Notes: a model not told the origin generated them from the sequence alone. A DNA stretch of 64,000 nucleotides from Naasia sp. SYSU D00948 (GCF_017916515.1 NZ_JAFMTA010000001.1:2283127-2347126), one strand, 5' to 3'. Numbered from the stretch's first letter, positions 36,351-45,216 are shown. Translations and numbers: made by a program.

Positions 36351-36847
36351 CCGAGCCCGAGCGTGGCGCCGCCCCGGTCGTTCGGCGTGCCGAGGCGAGC
36401 GATTTCGACGAGTGGGCGGACCTGTTCCGCGCCTACCGCGAGTTCTACCGCCTCGCCCCGGACGAGTCGGTCGTCGATCGCGTCTGGGAGTGGATCCTGG
36501 ACGACGACCACGAGGTGGGCGCGCTCGTCGCGGAGAGGGACGGGCGCCTGGTGGGCATCGCGCACCACCGGCGCTTCGCCCGGCCGACGTCCGCGACGAC
36601 GGGCCTCTACCTCGACGACCTCTTCGCGGCGCCCGACGCTCGGGGGACCGGGGTCGGTCGCGCTCTGATCGATGCCCTGTCGGAGCTCGCGCAGTCCCGC
36701 GGGTGGTCCGTCGTCCGGTGGATCACGGCTTCGGACAACGTCCAGGCGCGGCGGCTGTACGACTCGGTCGCGGGGGCGACCCCGTGGGTGACCTACGACC
36801 TGGTGCCCGGCTCCGTGCGGAAGCCGGGGGAGAACGGAGAACAGTGA
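36347..36847 (+). CDS. GNAT-family N-acetyltransferase
   Basis: 166 residues. Acetyl-CoA-binding motif [17 protein letters not shown] (about 92-108), then a terminal [12 protein letters not shown] block. Acceptor unknown. GTG start overlaps the lepA stop; its own stop overlaps the next gene's GTG, forming a three-gene lepA operon. Confidence 0.9.
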
Positions 36848-37509
36848 CGGATTCGAGACGGCGGTCGACGTCGACCGGTGGGGACAGCTCCCTCAACTAC
36901 GCGGCGGTCGGTGCCACGGAGAGCCCCGACGTGGTCATGTACCCGCCGCCCGGCTTCCGGACCTTCCAGGCGAGCCACCGCATCGGCAGCGGCGACGACC
37001 GGTTCGAGAGCGCCTCGCGGGCGCTGATGACGTGGGGCGTGCAGCGCAACAGCGGCGTCCAGGTGAGCGAGATCGCGCGGGACCAGAACGCGACCTACCA
37101 CGGCATCGAGTTCGACGAGACGGGCCGGCCGCTCGGGCCTGCGGAGCCGGCGGAGGAGCTGTTCTCCCCGGACGGCACGCCCTTCGTGTCCGCGGGCACG
37201 ACCGCGACGATGCGGTTCTCGTTCGGCCCCTTCTCGGTGAAGGCGCCGGTCAAGGTCGTGTACGTGCTCGACGAGCCGAGCCGCATCGGCTTCGCCTACG
37301 GCAGCAGGCACGGCCACCCGGCCCGGACGGAGCAGCTCCAGTACGTGGAGAAGCAGGAGGACGGCACCGTGTGGCTCACCGTGCGGTCGATCTCGGCGCC
37401 GGTCCGGTTCAGCCGCGGTCCGGCGGTCTCGGTGCTCCGCGCCGCCGAGCGGCACTATGCGAAGCGGTTCCTCACCGCCCTGCACCCGACCCGTACCCCC
37501 GGAAGCTGA
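36844..37509 (+). CDS. DUF1990-family protein
   Basis: 221 residues. FQASHRIGSGDDRFESASRAL, GTTATMRFSFGPF and GFAYGSRHGHP match the DUF1990 domain, widespread in actinobacteria and of unknown function. The C-terminal block VSVLRAAERHYAKRFLTAL is typical. It is coupled to the GNAT gene by a GTGA overlap. The following 161-nt convergent gap shows no clear element. Confidence 0.85.
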   Translation: MTDSRRRSTSTGGDSSLNYAAVGATESPDVVMYPPPGFRTFQASHRIGSGDDRFESASRALMTWGVQRNSGVQVSEIARDQNATYHGIEFDETGRPLGPAEPAEELFSPDGTPFVSAGTTATMRFSFGPFSVKAPVKVVYVLDEPSRIGFAYGSRHGHPARTEQLQYVEKQEDGTVWLTVRSISAPVRFSRGPAVSVLRAAERHYAKRFLTALHPTRTPGS

Positions 37510-37670
37510 TCCGAACCGCGGGCTGACGCTCGCGACCCGGGCCGGATCGGTCACTCCGGGCCGGAACGCCGGACCGGAGACGCCGATACGGCCCAGGATG
37601 CCGTACGGGCACGCACGAGATGCGTTGCCGCGGGGGTGCCGTACGCGCCTCCTGGCGGTGGGGCCTCAGG

Positions 37671-38354
37671 TCACCGGGCGAGGACCGCCATGTTGCGCAA
37701 CTCGCCGAGCAGGTCCTCGAGTCCGTGCACGAGGTCGGGCAGCACCAGCACCGCGCCCGTCTGGCGCAGGCGCTCGACGGAGAACACGCCGGTCGCGACC
37801 GCGACGAACGGGATGCCCGCGGCCTTCGCTGCCAGATCGTCCGTGGGGGTGTCGCCCACGATGACGTGCGGGTCGTCGCCGAGGGCGGCGGCCGCGGCGG
37901 CGGTGACGTCGGTGCGCTGGCGGGCCTGGCCGCCGAAGAAGGAGTGCTCCCAGTCGAAGAGGTCCGGGTCGAGCCCGGCGCCGAGGAACTTGGCCCGTGC
38001 CCGGGTAGTCGAGTTGCCCGTCAGGATCGCGTTCGTCCATCCCGCGGCTGCGACCGCTGCGAGCGCCTCCCGTGCTCCCGGCACGAGCTCGCGCCGGTCC
38101 CCGCCGTCGATGTGCCGCTCCAGTGCGAGCTCGTCAAGCCGCGCCGCGACCGCGTCCTGGAACGCCGGGTCCAGGCCGTACTCCGCGAGGCGCTCGGCGA
38201 TGATCTGCCCGTCGACCTTGCCGTGCTCGGCCGGACGTGGACCGAGGGGAGTGAAGCCGGTCACCTGCTTGACCGCCTCGTCGTAGAGGCCGCCGCCGAA
38301 GCGGGCGTTCTTGAGCAGGGTTCCGTCGATGTCCCAGAGCACGTACTTCGGCAT
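37671..38354 (-). CDS. HAD-superfamily hydrolase
   Basis: 227 residues. Motif I LWDIDGTLL (nucleophile Asp8), motif II LTGNS (about 114), a Lys in RAKFLGAGLD, and motif IV VGDTPTDDLAAKAAG. A C1 helical cap lies between residues 15 and 90. Probably a phosphoglycolate phosphatase-like or nucleotide phosphatase enzyme. Confidence 0.88.
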   Translation of the reverse strand: MPKYVLWDIDGTLLKNARFGGGLYDEAVKQVTGFTPLGPRPAEHGKVDGQIIAERLAEYGLDPAFQDAVAARLDELALERHIDGGDRRELVPGAREALAAVAAAGWTNAILTGNSTTRARAKFLGAGLDPDLFDWEHSFFGGQARQRTDVTAAAAAALGDDPHVIVGDTPTDDLAAKAAGIPFVAVATGVFSVERLRQTGAVLVLPDLVHGLEDLLGELRNMAVLAR

Positions 38355-38361
38355 GCGCTCC

Positions 38362-38367
38362 ACGGTA
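38362..38367 (-). promoter_or_regulatory. -10 box TACCGT, possible leaderless promoter of HAD gene
   Basis: Minus strand TACCGT-N7-ATG, with the start at 38354. Confidence 0.45.
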
Positions 38368-38607
38368 CCCGTGGCGCAGGTCCGGTCCGCCGCCCATTGG
38401 GGCGACCGCCGCTCGTGCGAGTGAGGAGCAAGCGGCCCGGCGACGGCTCGGACCTCAGGGTCATAAGCAACCGGGTCGCTCCTTCTTCTGTCGGCTCTGC
38501 AACCGTCCTGCGTGCCCGCGCGAAGCCTGCCGGAAACATGAGGTCGATAGCGTTCCGGCGGCCCTACGCCCGTGGTGCGGCGGCAGGCGCGGAGGAAGGA
38601 TCTGCAC

Positions 38608-39231
38608 ATGGACACGTCCCGGCTCGCGAAGAGCTTCACCCTGACCCTGCCGTCCTGGATCGACGACGAGCTCGCGGACGTGCCCGAGACGCTGCCGACC
38701 CGTGAGGACCGGATGCGGCTCGTGCATAGGCTCGCGGCCCGCAACTTCCGTGAGGGCAACGGCGGTCCCTTCGCGGCGATCGTCGTCGAGTCCGAGAGCG
38801 GCCGCGTGCTGTCGGTGGGTGTGAACGTCGTGCTCTCGACGAACATCAGCTCGGGTCACGCCGAGATGGTGGCCCTCGGCACGGCCCAGGCCCGGATCGG
38901 GAGCTGGGACCTCGGCGGCGAGGGCCAGCCGGCGCACGAGCTGGTCGTCAACTGGCGGCCGTGCGCCCAGTGCTACGGCGGGACGCTGTGGTCGGGCGTC
39001 ACCACGCTGGTGGTGGCCGGGGACGGGCCCGAGCTCGAGGAGCTCACAGGCTTCGACGAGGGACCCGTGCGCGAGGACTGGGCTGAGCAGTTCGAGCGCC
39101 GCGGCATCACGGTCGTGACCGATGTGCTCCGGGAGGAGGCGCTCGCCGTGTTCGCCGACTACGGGCGCTTCACAGCCGAGACCGGCGCGACCGTCTACAA
39201 CGCCCGCGCCACCGGGTCGCACGCGCACTGA
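38608..39231 (+). CDS. Cytidine/guanine deaminase-like zinc hydrolase
   Basis: 207 residues. Zinc and proton-shuttle motif SSGHAEMVALG (His-Ala-Glu, about 92-94) and RPCAQCYGG (PCxxC, about 122-127), the pattern of the CMP/dCMP and guanine deaminase superfamily. Longer than typical guanine deaminases because of a C-terminal extension (EEALAVFADYGRFTAETG). Substrate unknown. A strong GGAGGAAGGA site precedes the ATG. Confidence 0.88.
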   Translation: MDTSRLAKSFTLTLPSWIDDELADVPETLPTREDRMRLVHRLAARNFREGNGGPFAAIVVESESGRVLSVGVNVVLSTNISSGHAEMVALGTAQARIGSWDLGGEGQPAHELVVNWRPCAQCYGGTLWSGVTTLVVAGDGPELEELTGFDEGPVREDWAEQFERRGITVVTDVLREEALAVFADYGRFTAETGATVYNARATGSHAH

Positions 39232-39260
39232 CCGCTGAACCCGCTCCCGCTCCGGGCCCT

Positions 39261-39358
39261 CGCGGATCAGGACTGCCGCCCGTTCTCGCACGCGGTTCAG
39301 GAGAACACGCCATCCTGCGCCGAGCGAGTCCTGATCCGCGCAGATCTCCTGATCCGCG
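39261..39358 (+). repeat. 80-bp palindromic element, left copy, plus one extra terminal unit
   Basis: The core 39261-39340 starts CGCGGATCAGG and ends CCTGATCCGCG, an 11-bp terminal inverted repeat. It contains an inner CGCGGTTCAGG. A further CCTGATCCGCG follows at 39348-39358 (18-nt period). The interior matches, in reverse complement, the interior of the element at 40821-40900. Confidence 0.78.
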
Positions 39359-39484
39359 AGACCGCCCGACCACGAGGACCGCGGGACGGCGAGACCGCGG
39401 GAACGAGCGACGCCGAGCGGGATGCCAGCGGCGGATCCCGGCGCTCGGCCCGACAGTCCAGCCGGCCGAGGGACAATGGATGCC

Positions 39485-40726
39485 GTGCCGAGCGCGCTTC
39501 CCCTCGCGGACCCGGCCCCTGCGGACGGCCTGCTGCCCGAGTCCGCGGCGGGTGGGGCGACCGAGCGCGCCTTCGGGGTGTACCTCCACGTGCCCTTCTG
39601 CCGGGTCCGCTGCGGCTACTGCGACTTCAACACGTACACCGCGGACGAGCTGCGGGGCGTGCGCCGGGACGACTACGCCGGGCATGCGGTCGCCGAGGTC
39701 GCCTTCGCGGCCGGCGCGCTCGAGGCCTCCGGCGTCCCGGCCCGGCCGGCGAGCACGGTTTTCTTCGGCGGCGGCACGCCGACCCTCCTGTCGGTCGCGG
39801 ACCTCGCTCTGATGCTGGACGCCGTCCGCAACCAGTTCGGCCTCGTGCCGGGCGCCGAGGTGACCGTCGAGGCGAACCCGGACTCCGTCGATGCGACCTC
39901 GCTCGCGGCCCTCGCCGCCGCGGGCGTCACCCGCGTGTCGTTCGGGATGCAGTCCGCGGTCCCGCACGTGCTCGCGACTCTCGAGCGCACCCACGACCCC
40001 GACCGCATCCCGCTCGTCGTCGGGTGGGCGCGCGCCGCGGGACTCGAGGTCAGCCTCGACCTCATCTACGGTACCCCCGGCGAGAGCCTGGCCGACTGGC
40101 GCCGGTCGCTGGAGGTGGCGGTCGCACAGCACCCGGACCACCTGTCGGCGTACGCGCTCATCGTCGAGGACGGCACGAAGCTCGCTCGGCAGATCCGGTC
40201 CGGCCAGGTGCCCGCTCCCGACGACGACCTGCAGGCGGACATGTACGAGCTGGCGGACGGCCTGCTCGAGGAGCACGGGTACTCCTGGTACGAGGTGAGC
40301 AACTGGGCTCGTGCCGATGCCTCGGGACGCCCCGATCCCCGGCACAGGTCGCGCCACAACCTCGCCTACTGGACGGGCGAGGACTGGTGGGGGATCGGTC
40401 CGGGCGCGCACAGCCACGTCGGCGGCGTCCGCTGGTGGAACGCCCGGCACCCCGCCGCCTATGCAGATCGCATCCTGCAGGGGCAGTCGCCGGCCGTCGG
40501 CCGGGAGGTGCTCACGCCGGAGACGCAGGCACTGGAGCGTGTGCTGCTCGAGTCCCGGCTCCGCGACGGCATGCCGACCGAGGCGCTCACGGCTGATGCG
40601 CGACGCGAGGTCGCCGGCCTCATCGCCGACGGGCTCGTCGAGCCGGCGCAGGCCCTGCGCGGCCGTGTCGTGCTCACGCTCCGGGGCAGGCTGCTGGCCG
40701 ACGACGTCGTCCGCCGCCTCACCTGA
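39485..40726 (+). CDS. hemW: Radical SAM protein HemW (heme chaperone/CPDH-like)
   Basis: 413 residues. Radical SAM cluster motif as HVPFCRVRCGYCDFNTY (CxxxCxxC), GGTPTLL, EANPDSV, RVSFGMQS, the DLIYGTPGES block and the HemW C-terminal domain. The HemW-type heme-binding loop is plausible. The protein inserts or carries heme rather than acting as HemN. GTG 39485 follows GACAAT by 7 nt (leaderless); ATG 39480 is out of frame. The gene is flanked on both sides by related palindromic repeats. Confidence 0.93.
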   Translation: MPSALPLADPAPADGLLPESAAGGATERAFGVYLHVPFCRVRCGYCDFNTYTADELRGVRRDDYAGHAVAEVAFAAGALEASGVPARPASTVFFGGGTPTLLSVADLALMLDAVRNQFGLVPGAEVTVEANPDSVDATSLAALAAAGVTRVSFGMQSAVPHVLATLERTHDPDRIPLVVGWARAAGLEVSLDLIYGTPGESLADWRRSLEVAVAQHPDHLSAYALIVEDGTKLARQIRSGQVPAPDDDLQADMYELADGLLEEHGYSWYEVSNWARADASGRPDPRHRSRHNLAYWTGEDWWGIGPGAHSHVGGVRWWNARHPAAYADRILQGQSPAVGREVLTPETQALERVLLESRLRDGMPTEALTADARREVAGLIADGLVEPAQALRGRVVLTLRGRLLADDVVRRLT

Positions 40727-40775
40727 TCCACTCGGCTCACAACGGGCGCCCGCCATCCGCGGGTCGGCAACCCGG

Positions 40776-40786
40776 CCCGGATCAGG
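40776..40786 (-). repeat. Degenerate single unit of the CCTGATCCGCG repeat
   Basis: CCCGGATCAGG, one mismatch from CGCGGATCAGG, 45 nt before the right 80-bp element and in the same orientation as that element's left end. Confidence 0.5.
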
Positions 40787-40820
40787 AGCCGCAAGGCCGA
40801 GGATCGGCACGGTCCACCTG

Positions 40821-40938
40821 CGCGGATCAGGACCCGCCCGCCGCTGCCCGGCGTGTCTTCCTGAACGGCGCGCGGAAGCGCCCGCGGATCCTGATCCGCG
40901 AGCGATCTCCTGATCCGCGCACAATCTCCTGATCCGCG
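40821..40938 (-). repeat. 80-bp palindromic element, right copy, plus two extra terminal units
   Basis: Core 40821-40900 is exactly 80 bp with the same 11-bp termini as the left copy. Two more CCTGATCCGCG units follow at 40909-40919 and 40928-40938 (19-nt period, joined by ATCT). The interior GGCGTGT...TTCCTGAAC...GCG is the reverse complement of the left copy's interior, so the two copies are inverted relative to each other. Confidence 0.78.
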
Positions 40939-40978
40939 AAACCCCCGCCGTCACCCGAGCCGCGGCGGGGGAGGAGCG

Positions 40979-41362
40979 TCAGCGGATGAACTTGATGGTG
41001 AGCGGGTACTGGTACAGCTCGCCGGAGTTCGCCTTCATGGCCGCGATGATGCTGAACACGATGATGACGACCCAGACGGCGAGGAGGATGAGGAACCCGA
41101 TCAGCAGCAGCGTCAGCACGCCGCCGATGATCGTGGCGATCAGCATCGTCAGCTGGAAGTTGAGGGCGGTCTTCGTATGCTCGGCCACGAACGCCCCGCG
41201 GTCCTTGAGGACCAGGTAGGTGATCAGGGGAACGATGAAGCCGAACAGGATCCCGCCGATGTGGGTGAGCGTTGCCCAGAGCCGCTGGTCCTGCGGCGAC
41301 AGCGGCTGCGCCGGCTGATAGCCGGCGCCCTGGGGAGGCGGAGGAGGGGGCGGAGTGGTCAT
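40979..41362 (-). CDS. DUF4870 membrane protein
   Basis: 127 residues. Pro-rich N-terminus, then WATLTHIGGILFGFIVPLITYLVLKDRGAFVAEHTKTALNFQ (the DUF4870 signature, cited by its pattern) and two further helices. Function unknown; often envelope-associated. ATG 41362 is preferred over 41368 because AAGG has 6-nt spacing to it. A paralogue lies directly upstream. Confidence 0.88.
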   Translation of the reverse strand: MTTPPPPPPPQGAGYQPAQPLSPQDQRLWATLTHIGGILFGFIVPLITYLVLKDRGAFVAEHTKTALNFQLTMLIATIIGGVLTLLLIGFLILLAVWVVIIVFSIIAAMKANSGELYQYPLTIKFIR

Positions 41363-41398
41363 GAGCATCCTTCGACTGGGAGTTGAAGCCCAGTAAAG

Positions 41399-41437
41399 CG
41401 CACGGGCCGGGATCCTTGAAGGTTCCCGGCCCGTGCG
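41399..41437 (-). terminator. Hairpin terminator between the DUF4870 genes
   Basis: Perfect 14-bp stem (41399-41412 / 41424-41437, CGCACGGGCCGGGA and its complement) with an 11-nt loop, 25 nt after the stop of the upstream DUF4870 gene. The two paralogues are therefore probably separate transcripts. Confidence 0.8.
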
Positions 41438-41461
41438 AGTCGCAGGGCGGATGCGATCAGC

Positions 41462-41899
41462 TCACTTGATGAGCCGCAGCGCGAACGGGTACCGGTACGT
41501 GCCGCCGCCGTTCACCTTGACGCCGCCGATGATCGGGAACACGATCTGCGCGGCGAGGATCGCCAGGAACAGGACGAATCCGAGCAGCCAGCCCACGAAC
41601 GGGATGAACAGGAAGATGAAGTTGAGGACCCAGTAGGCGACCCAGGCGATCACGACCGTGATCTGGAAGTTGAGGGACTCCTTGCCCTCCTGGTTCGTGA
41701 GGCGGCCGCGGTCCTTGAAGACCAGCCAGATGATGAGCGGCGGGATGAAGCCCAGGACGCCGCCGAAGTGGGCGAACGACGCCCACTGCTTGTCCTCGGC
41801 CGGGCTGAGCGGCGCGGCGGGGGCTGCGCCGGACGGGGTGTAGGGCTGCTGGGGGTGGCCGGCGGCCGGCCCCTGCGGCGGGAGATTGGTGTCGGACAT
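41462..41899 (-). CDS. DUF4870 membrane protein (paralogue)
   Basis: 145 residues. Pro/Gln-rich N-terminus, then WASFAHFGGVLGFIPPLIIWLVFKDRG and ESLNFQITVVIAWVAYWVL, the same domain as the downstream neighbour, with a shared ending pattern (GG.YRYP...L.LIK versus ELYQYPLTIKFIR). A tandem duplication is likely. AGAAAGG precedes the ATG. Confidence 0.9.
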   Translation of the reverse strand: MSDTNLPPQGPAAGHPQQPYTPSGAAPAAPLSPAEDKQWASFAHFGGVLGFIPPLIIWLVFKDRGRLTNQEGKESLNFQITVVIAWVAYWVLNFIFLFIPFVGWLLGFVLFLAILAAQIVFPIIGGVKVNGGGTYRYPFALRLIK

Positions 41900-42030
41900 T
41901 GGAGGTGCCTTTCTCTGTGATGCGCATCGCGCCTAGCGGCTCGATTCTGGCGAGCATCAGCCGCGGCAATTCGGGAACATCCTCGTGGTGCAATGTCCCT
42001 GCAATGACGCAGAAACGCCGCATTCCCCGG

Positions 42031-42036
42031 TAGAAT
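42031..42036 (+). promoter_or_regulatory. -10 box TAGAAT of hrcA-dnaJ promoter
   Basis: TAGAAT overlaps the first base of the CIRCE element, so bound HrcA would block initiation. Confidence 0.65.
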
Positions 42037-42062
42037 TGGCACTCAATACACGCGAGTGCCAG
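42036..42062 (+). promoter_or_regulatory. CIRCE element (HrcA operator)
   Basis: TTGGCACTC-N9-GAGTGCCAG, with the canonical 9-nt spacer and arms matching TTAGCACTC/GAGTGCTAA at nearly all positions. It sits 18 nt before the hrcA start and implies autoregulation of hrcA-dnaJ by HrcA. Confidence 0.93.
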
Positions 42063-42080
42063 AGGTGAGGAGGAGCCGGG

Positions 42081-43103
42081 ATGGTATCCGAGCGGGGACT
42101 CGAGGTGCTGCGCGTGATCGTGCAGGACTACGTGGCCTCGCGGGAGCCCGTCGGCTCCAAGACGATCGTCGACCGGTACGGCTTCGGGGTCTCCGCGGCG
42201 ACGATCCGCAACGACATGGCGCAGCTCGAGGAGGAGGAGCTGATCGCGGCTCCGCACACCTCGTCCGGCCGCGTCCCGACGGACAAGGGGTACCGCGTCT
42301 TCGTGGACCGGCTGTCCGAGCTCCGGCCCCTGAGCCCCGCCCAGCGGCATGCGATCGAGACCTTCCTCGGGTCGTCCGTCGACCTCGACGATGTCCTGTC
42401 GCGCACCGTGCGGCTCCTGTCGCAGCTGACACACCAGGTCGCGCTGCTCCAGTACCCCACGCTCTCCCGCTCGACCATCCGGCACATCGAGGTCGTGCTG
42501 CTGGCGCCGACGCGGCTCCTCACGGTGCTGATCACGGACGGCGGCCGCGTCGAGCAGCGGGTCGTCGACCTGCCGGGCGAGATGGACGCGACGGTGCTCG
42601 ACGAGCTGCGCGTCCGCCTCAACACGGTGCTCGGCGGCTGCCCGCTCGCGGAGGCGCCCGACCGGCTCGGCGGCCTGTCCGGCTCGTTCCGCCCGGAGGT
42701 CGCCCCGCTGGTCGACCCCGTCGCCCGCTCGCTCGTGGAGCAGGTGCTGGCCGGGAGGCAGGATCGCTTCCTGCTCGCGGGCACGGGCAACCTGGCGCGC
42801 ACCGAGAAGGACTTCCCGGGCAGCATCCACCCGGTCCTCGACGCCATCGAGGAGCAGGTCGTGCTCCTCAAGCTCTTCAGCGAGATGGCGCACGACTCGG
42901 GCGACGTGGCGGTGAGCATCGGCCGCGAGAACGCGGCGTTCGGCCTCGCGGAGGCCTCTGTGCTGTCGAGCGGCTACAGTTCCCCCTCGGGCGAACTCGC
43001 GCGCCTCGGCGTGCTCGGCCCGACGAGAATGGACTACTCCAACAACATGGCGGCCGTGCGGGCCGTCGCCCGATACCTCTCCCGCCTGCTCGGCGAAGGA
43101 TGA
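42081..43103 (+). CDS. hrcA: Heat-inducible transcription repressor HrcA
   Basis: 340 residues. N-terminal winged helix (VSERGLEVLRVIVQDYVAS; EPVGSKTIVDRYGFGVSAATIRNDMAQLEEEELI), the GAF-like central domain, and the conserved SIGRENA and C-terminal LGPTRMDYSNNMAAV. It represses CIRCE-bearing promoters. GAGGAGGAG lies 5-6 nt before the ATG. Confidence 0.96.
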   Translation: MVSERGLEVLRVIVQDYVASREPVGSKTIVDRYGFGVSAATIRNDMAQLEEEELIAAPHTSSGRVPTDKGYRVFVDRLSELRPLSPAQRHAIETFLGSSVDLDDVLSRTVRLLSQLTHQVALLQYPTLSRSTIRHIEVVLLAPTRLLTVLITDGGRVEQRVVDLPGEMDATVLDELRVRLNTVLGGCPLAEAPDRLGGLSGSFRPEVAPLVDPVARSLVEQVLAGRQDRFLLAGTGNLARTEKDFPGSIHPVLDAIEEQVVLLKLFSEMAHDSGDVAVSIGRENAAFGLAEASVLSSGYSSPSGELARLGVLGPTRMDYSNNMAAVRAVARYLSRLLGEG

Positions 43104-43151
43104 CGCCGCTCCTGCCCAGGCTCGCGCGCGTCCGAAAGGCTCCCCTGAATC

Positions 43152-44255
43152 GTGGCTGACCACTACGAGGTGCTCGGCGTCTCCCGAGACGCGAGCACCG
43201 AAGAGATCAAGAAGGCGTATCGCCGGCTCGCGCGCGAGCTCCACCCCGATGTGAACCCCGGCGCCGAGGCGTCGGAGCGGTTCAAGCAGGTGACGCACGC
43301 GTACGACGTGCTGAGCGACCCGCGGCAGCGTCAGCAGTACGACCTCGGCGGCCGGCTGGGCGGCGGCGACGCCGGCGGCTTCGCGGGCTTCGGCGACATC
43401 TTCGAAACGTTCTTCGGCGGAGCGACCCGCGCGGGCGGACCCCGCTCGCGCCGGGAGCGCGGGGCGGACGCGCTGCTGCGGGTCGAGGTGGACCTCGACG
43501 ACGTGATCTTCGGCACGCACCGGGAGGTCGAGGTGGACACGGCGGTGCTGTGCGACACCTGCAACGGCACGTGCTGCCAGCCGGGGACGAGCCCGGTCAC
43601 CTGCGACATCTGCGGCGGCTCCGGGCAGATCCAGCGGACCGTCCGGTCGCTGCTCGGCAACGTGATGACCTCGAGCCCGTGCGGCGTGTGCCGCGGCTAC
43701 GGCACCGTCATCCCGAACCCGTGCGCGACGTGCGCGGGCCAGGGCCGGGTCCGGGCGCGACGGACGGTCCCCGTGGACATCCCCGCCGGCGTCGAGACGG
43801 GTCTCCGCCTCCAGCTGCCCGGTCAAGGCGAGGTGGGCCCCGCGGGCGGGCCGAACGGCGACCTCTACCTGGAGGTCAAGGTCCGCCATCACGAGACCTT
43901 CAGCCGGAGCGGCGACGACCTGCTCGCGACCCTCGAGATCCCGATGTCGGATGCGATCCTTGGCACCATGACGACCATCCACGGCCTCGACGGCGACGTC
44001 GAGCTCGAGATCCGGCCGGGAACGCAGAGCGCCGAGATCCTCACGGTGAAGGGGCGCGGCGTCACGCGTCTGCGCGGGCAGGGCCGCGGCGACCTCAAGA
44101 TCGGCATCCAGGTCGTCACTCCCACGAAGCTGGACCGGCACGAGCGGGACCTCATCGAGAAGTTCGCGGCCCGCTACAAGAAGCAGAAGCCGCAGCTCGC
44201 CCAGTTCCAGCAGGGACTGTTCGGCAAGCTCCGGGACCGCTTCCTCGGCATCTGA
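43152..44255 (+). CDS. dnaJ: Chaperone DnaJ (type I Hsp40)
   Basis: 367 residues. J-domain with HPD (ELHPDVNPG), Gly/Phe region ([25 protein letters not shown], cited by position about 62-90), four zinc repeats, and C-terminal substrate-binding domains. The first repeat CDTCNGTCC lacks the usual CxGxG glycine and gains a Cys; the other three ([24 protein letters not shown]) are normal. This is the DnaJ2 linked to hrcA in actinobacteria. GTG 43152 with AAAGG upstream. Confidence 0.95.
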   Translation: MADHYEVLGVSRDASTEEIKKAYRRLARELHPDVNPGAEASERFKQVTHAYDVLSDPRQRQQYDLGGRLGGGDAGGFAGFGDIFETFFGGATRAGGPRSRRERGADALLRVEVDLDDVIFGTHREVEVDTAVLCDTCNGTCCQPGTSPVTCDICGGSGQIQRTVRSLLGNVMTSSPCGVCRGYGTVIPNPCATCAGQGRVRARRTVPVDIPAGVETGLRLQLPGQGEVGPAGGPNGDLYLEVKVRHHETFSRSGDDLLATLEIPMSDAILGTMTTIHGLDGDVELEIRPGTQSAEILTVKGRGVTRLRGQGRGDLKIGIQVVTPTKLDRHERDLIEKFAARYKKQKPQLAQFQQGLFGKLRDRFLGI

Positions 44256-44258
44256 CCG

Positions 44259-44996
44259 GTGGCGCACCTCTACCTCGCCACCCACCTCGACGGCGTCGAC
44301 CCGGGCGCCATCGTCCGGGTGGAGGGCACCGAGGCGCGGCACGCCGCCACCGTGAGCCGGATCCGGGCCGGCGAGGGCGTCCTGGTCGGGGACGGACGCG
44401 GGATCCTCGTGGCCGGCACAGTAGCGGCCGCCACGCCGTCGGCGCTCGAGGTGCGCGCCGAGCGCGTGGACCGCATCCCGGCCCCGGACCGGGAGGTCGT
44501 GCTCGTCCAGGCGCTTGCGAAGGGCGACCGGGACGAGCTCGCCGTGCAGGCCGCGACCGAGCTCGGGGTCGACCGGATCATCCCGTGGCAGGCGGACCGG
44601 AGTGTCTCGCGGTGGGCCGGGCCGAAGGCCGAGAAGGGCCGGGAGCGATGGGCCGCCATCGTCCGGGAGGCGGTCAAGCAGTCGCTGCGGGCGTGGATCC
44701 CGGAGGTCGCGCCGCTGGCCGGCCGGAGGGAGCTGGAGCAGCTCGCCGCGACGCACGCCGTGATCCTGCTCGAGCCGACGGGATCCGTGCCCTTCGCCGA
44801 CGCGGTCCGTGCCGCGGCCGATCGCCCGCTCGCGATCGTCGTGGGACCCGAGGGCGGCATCTCGGACGGCGAGCTGACGGCGCTGACGGCCGCGGGCGCG
44901 GTCGCCGCCCGCCTCGGTCCGACCGTGCTGCGCACCTCCACAGCGGGTCCGGCGGCACTCGCGGCACTCGGCGTCCTCACCGGCCGCTGGTCGTAG
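44259..44996 (+). CDS. rsmE: 16S rRNA m3U1498 methyltransferase
   Basis: 245 residues. SPOUT-class enzyme: N-terminal PUA-like part (GTEARHAATVSRIRAGEGV) and the knot with VLVQALAKGDRDELAVQAATELGV, IIPWQADRSVSRW, and IVVGPEGGISDGEL (SAM-binding). GTG start 3 nt after the dnaJ stop. Confidence 0.94.
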   Translation: MAHLYLATHLDGVDPGAIVRVEGTEARHAATVSRIRAGEGVLVGDGRGILVAGTVAAATPSALEVRAERVDRIPAPDREVVLVQALAKGDRDELAVQAATELGVDRIIPWQADRSVSRWAGPKAEKGRERWAAIVREAVKQSLRAWIPEVAPLAGRRELEQLAATHAVILLEPTGSVPFADAVRAAADRPLAIVVGPEGGISDGELTALTAAGAVAARLGPTVLRTSTAGPAALAALGVLTGRWS

Positions 44997-45038
44997 CGCC
45001 GCCGCCTCCGCCCGCCCCTTTCGTGACGGCCCGACCCG

Positions 45039-45097
45039 TCGAGATGCCACTTGGTGCTGCCATTCCACGCGTATGACAGCACCAACTGGCACTTCGA
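45039..45097 (+). repeat. 59-bp palindromic element, copy B
   Basis: Arms 45039-45061 and 45075-45097 (19 of 23 pairing) around a 13-nt loop, same orientation as copy A. It starts 42 nt after the rsmE stop. Loop sequence ATTCC-A-C-G-CGT-A-T matches the loop of copy C (read in reverse). Confidence 0.88.
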
Positions 45098-45203
45098 CGG
45101 GGGATAGGGTGCCGGGCCACCGCACGCGGTGGCGCCGGCGGGCGACGCGCTAGCACATGTACGCCCGCCGCGTACTCCCCGGTGCCCAGGGAGCGGCCGA
45201 CCG

Positions 45204-45209
45204 TAGAAT
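45204..45209 (+). promoter_or_regulatory. -10 box TAGAAT, leaderless promoter of hinT
   Basis: TAGAAT-N7-GTG, with the start at 45217. Confidence 0.7.
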
Positions 45210-45216
45210 CGGGACC

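Noticed and set aside
37510-37670. Small gene or hairpin element after DUF1990
   Set aside because: Only GC-rich short repeats such as GCCGTACG; no stable stem, no coding signal.
40890-40938. CRISPR-like array of short repeats
   Set aside because: Repeat units are 11 nt with 7-8-nt gaps and occur in both orientations; no spacers of 25-40 nt and no cas genes.
41457-45125. Very long minus-strand open frame (over 1200 codons) across hrcA, dnaJ and rsmE
   Set aside because: It is antisense to three well-supported genes; long antisense frames are expected at this GC content. Its product is low-complexity, rich in Arg, Glu and Val, and matches no family.
45157-45216. Longer N-terminus for HinT from an upstream start
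   Set aside because: The extension is Arg/Ala-rich, crosses the TAGAAT promoter box, and family members begin at SIFSRIL.
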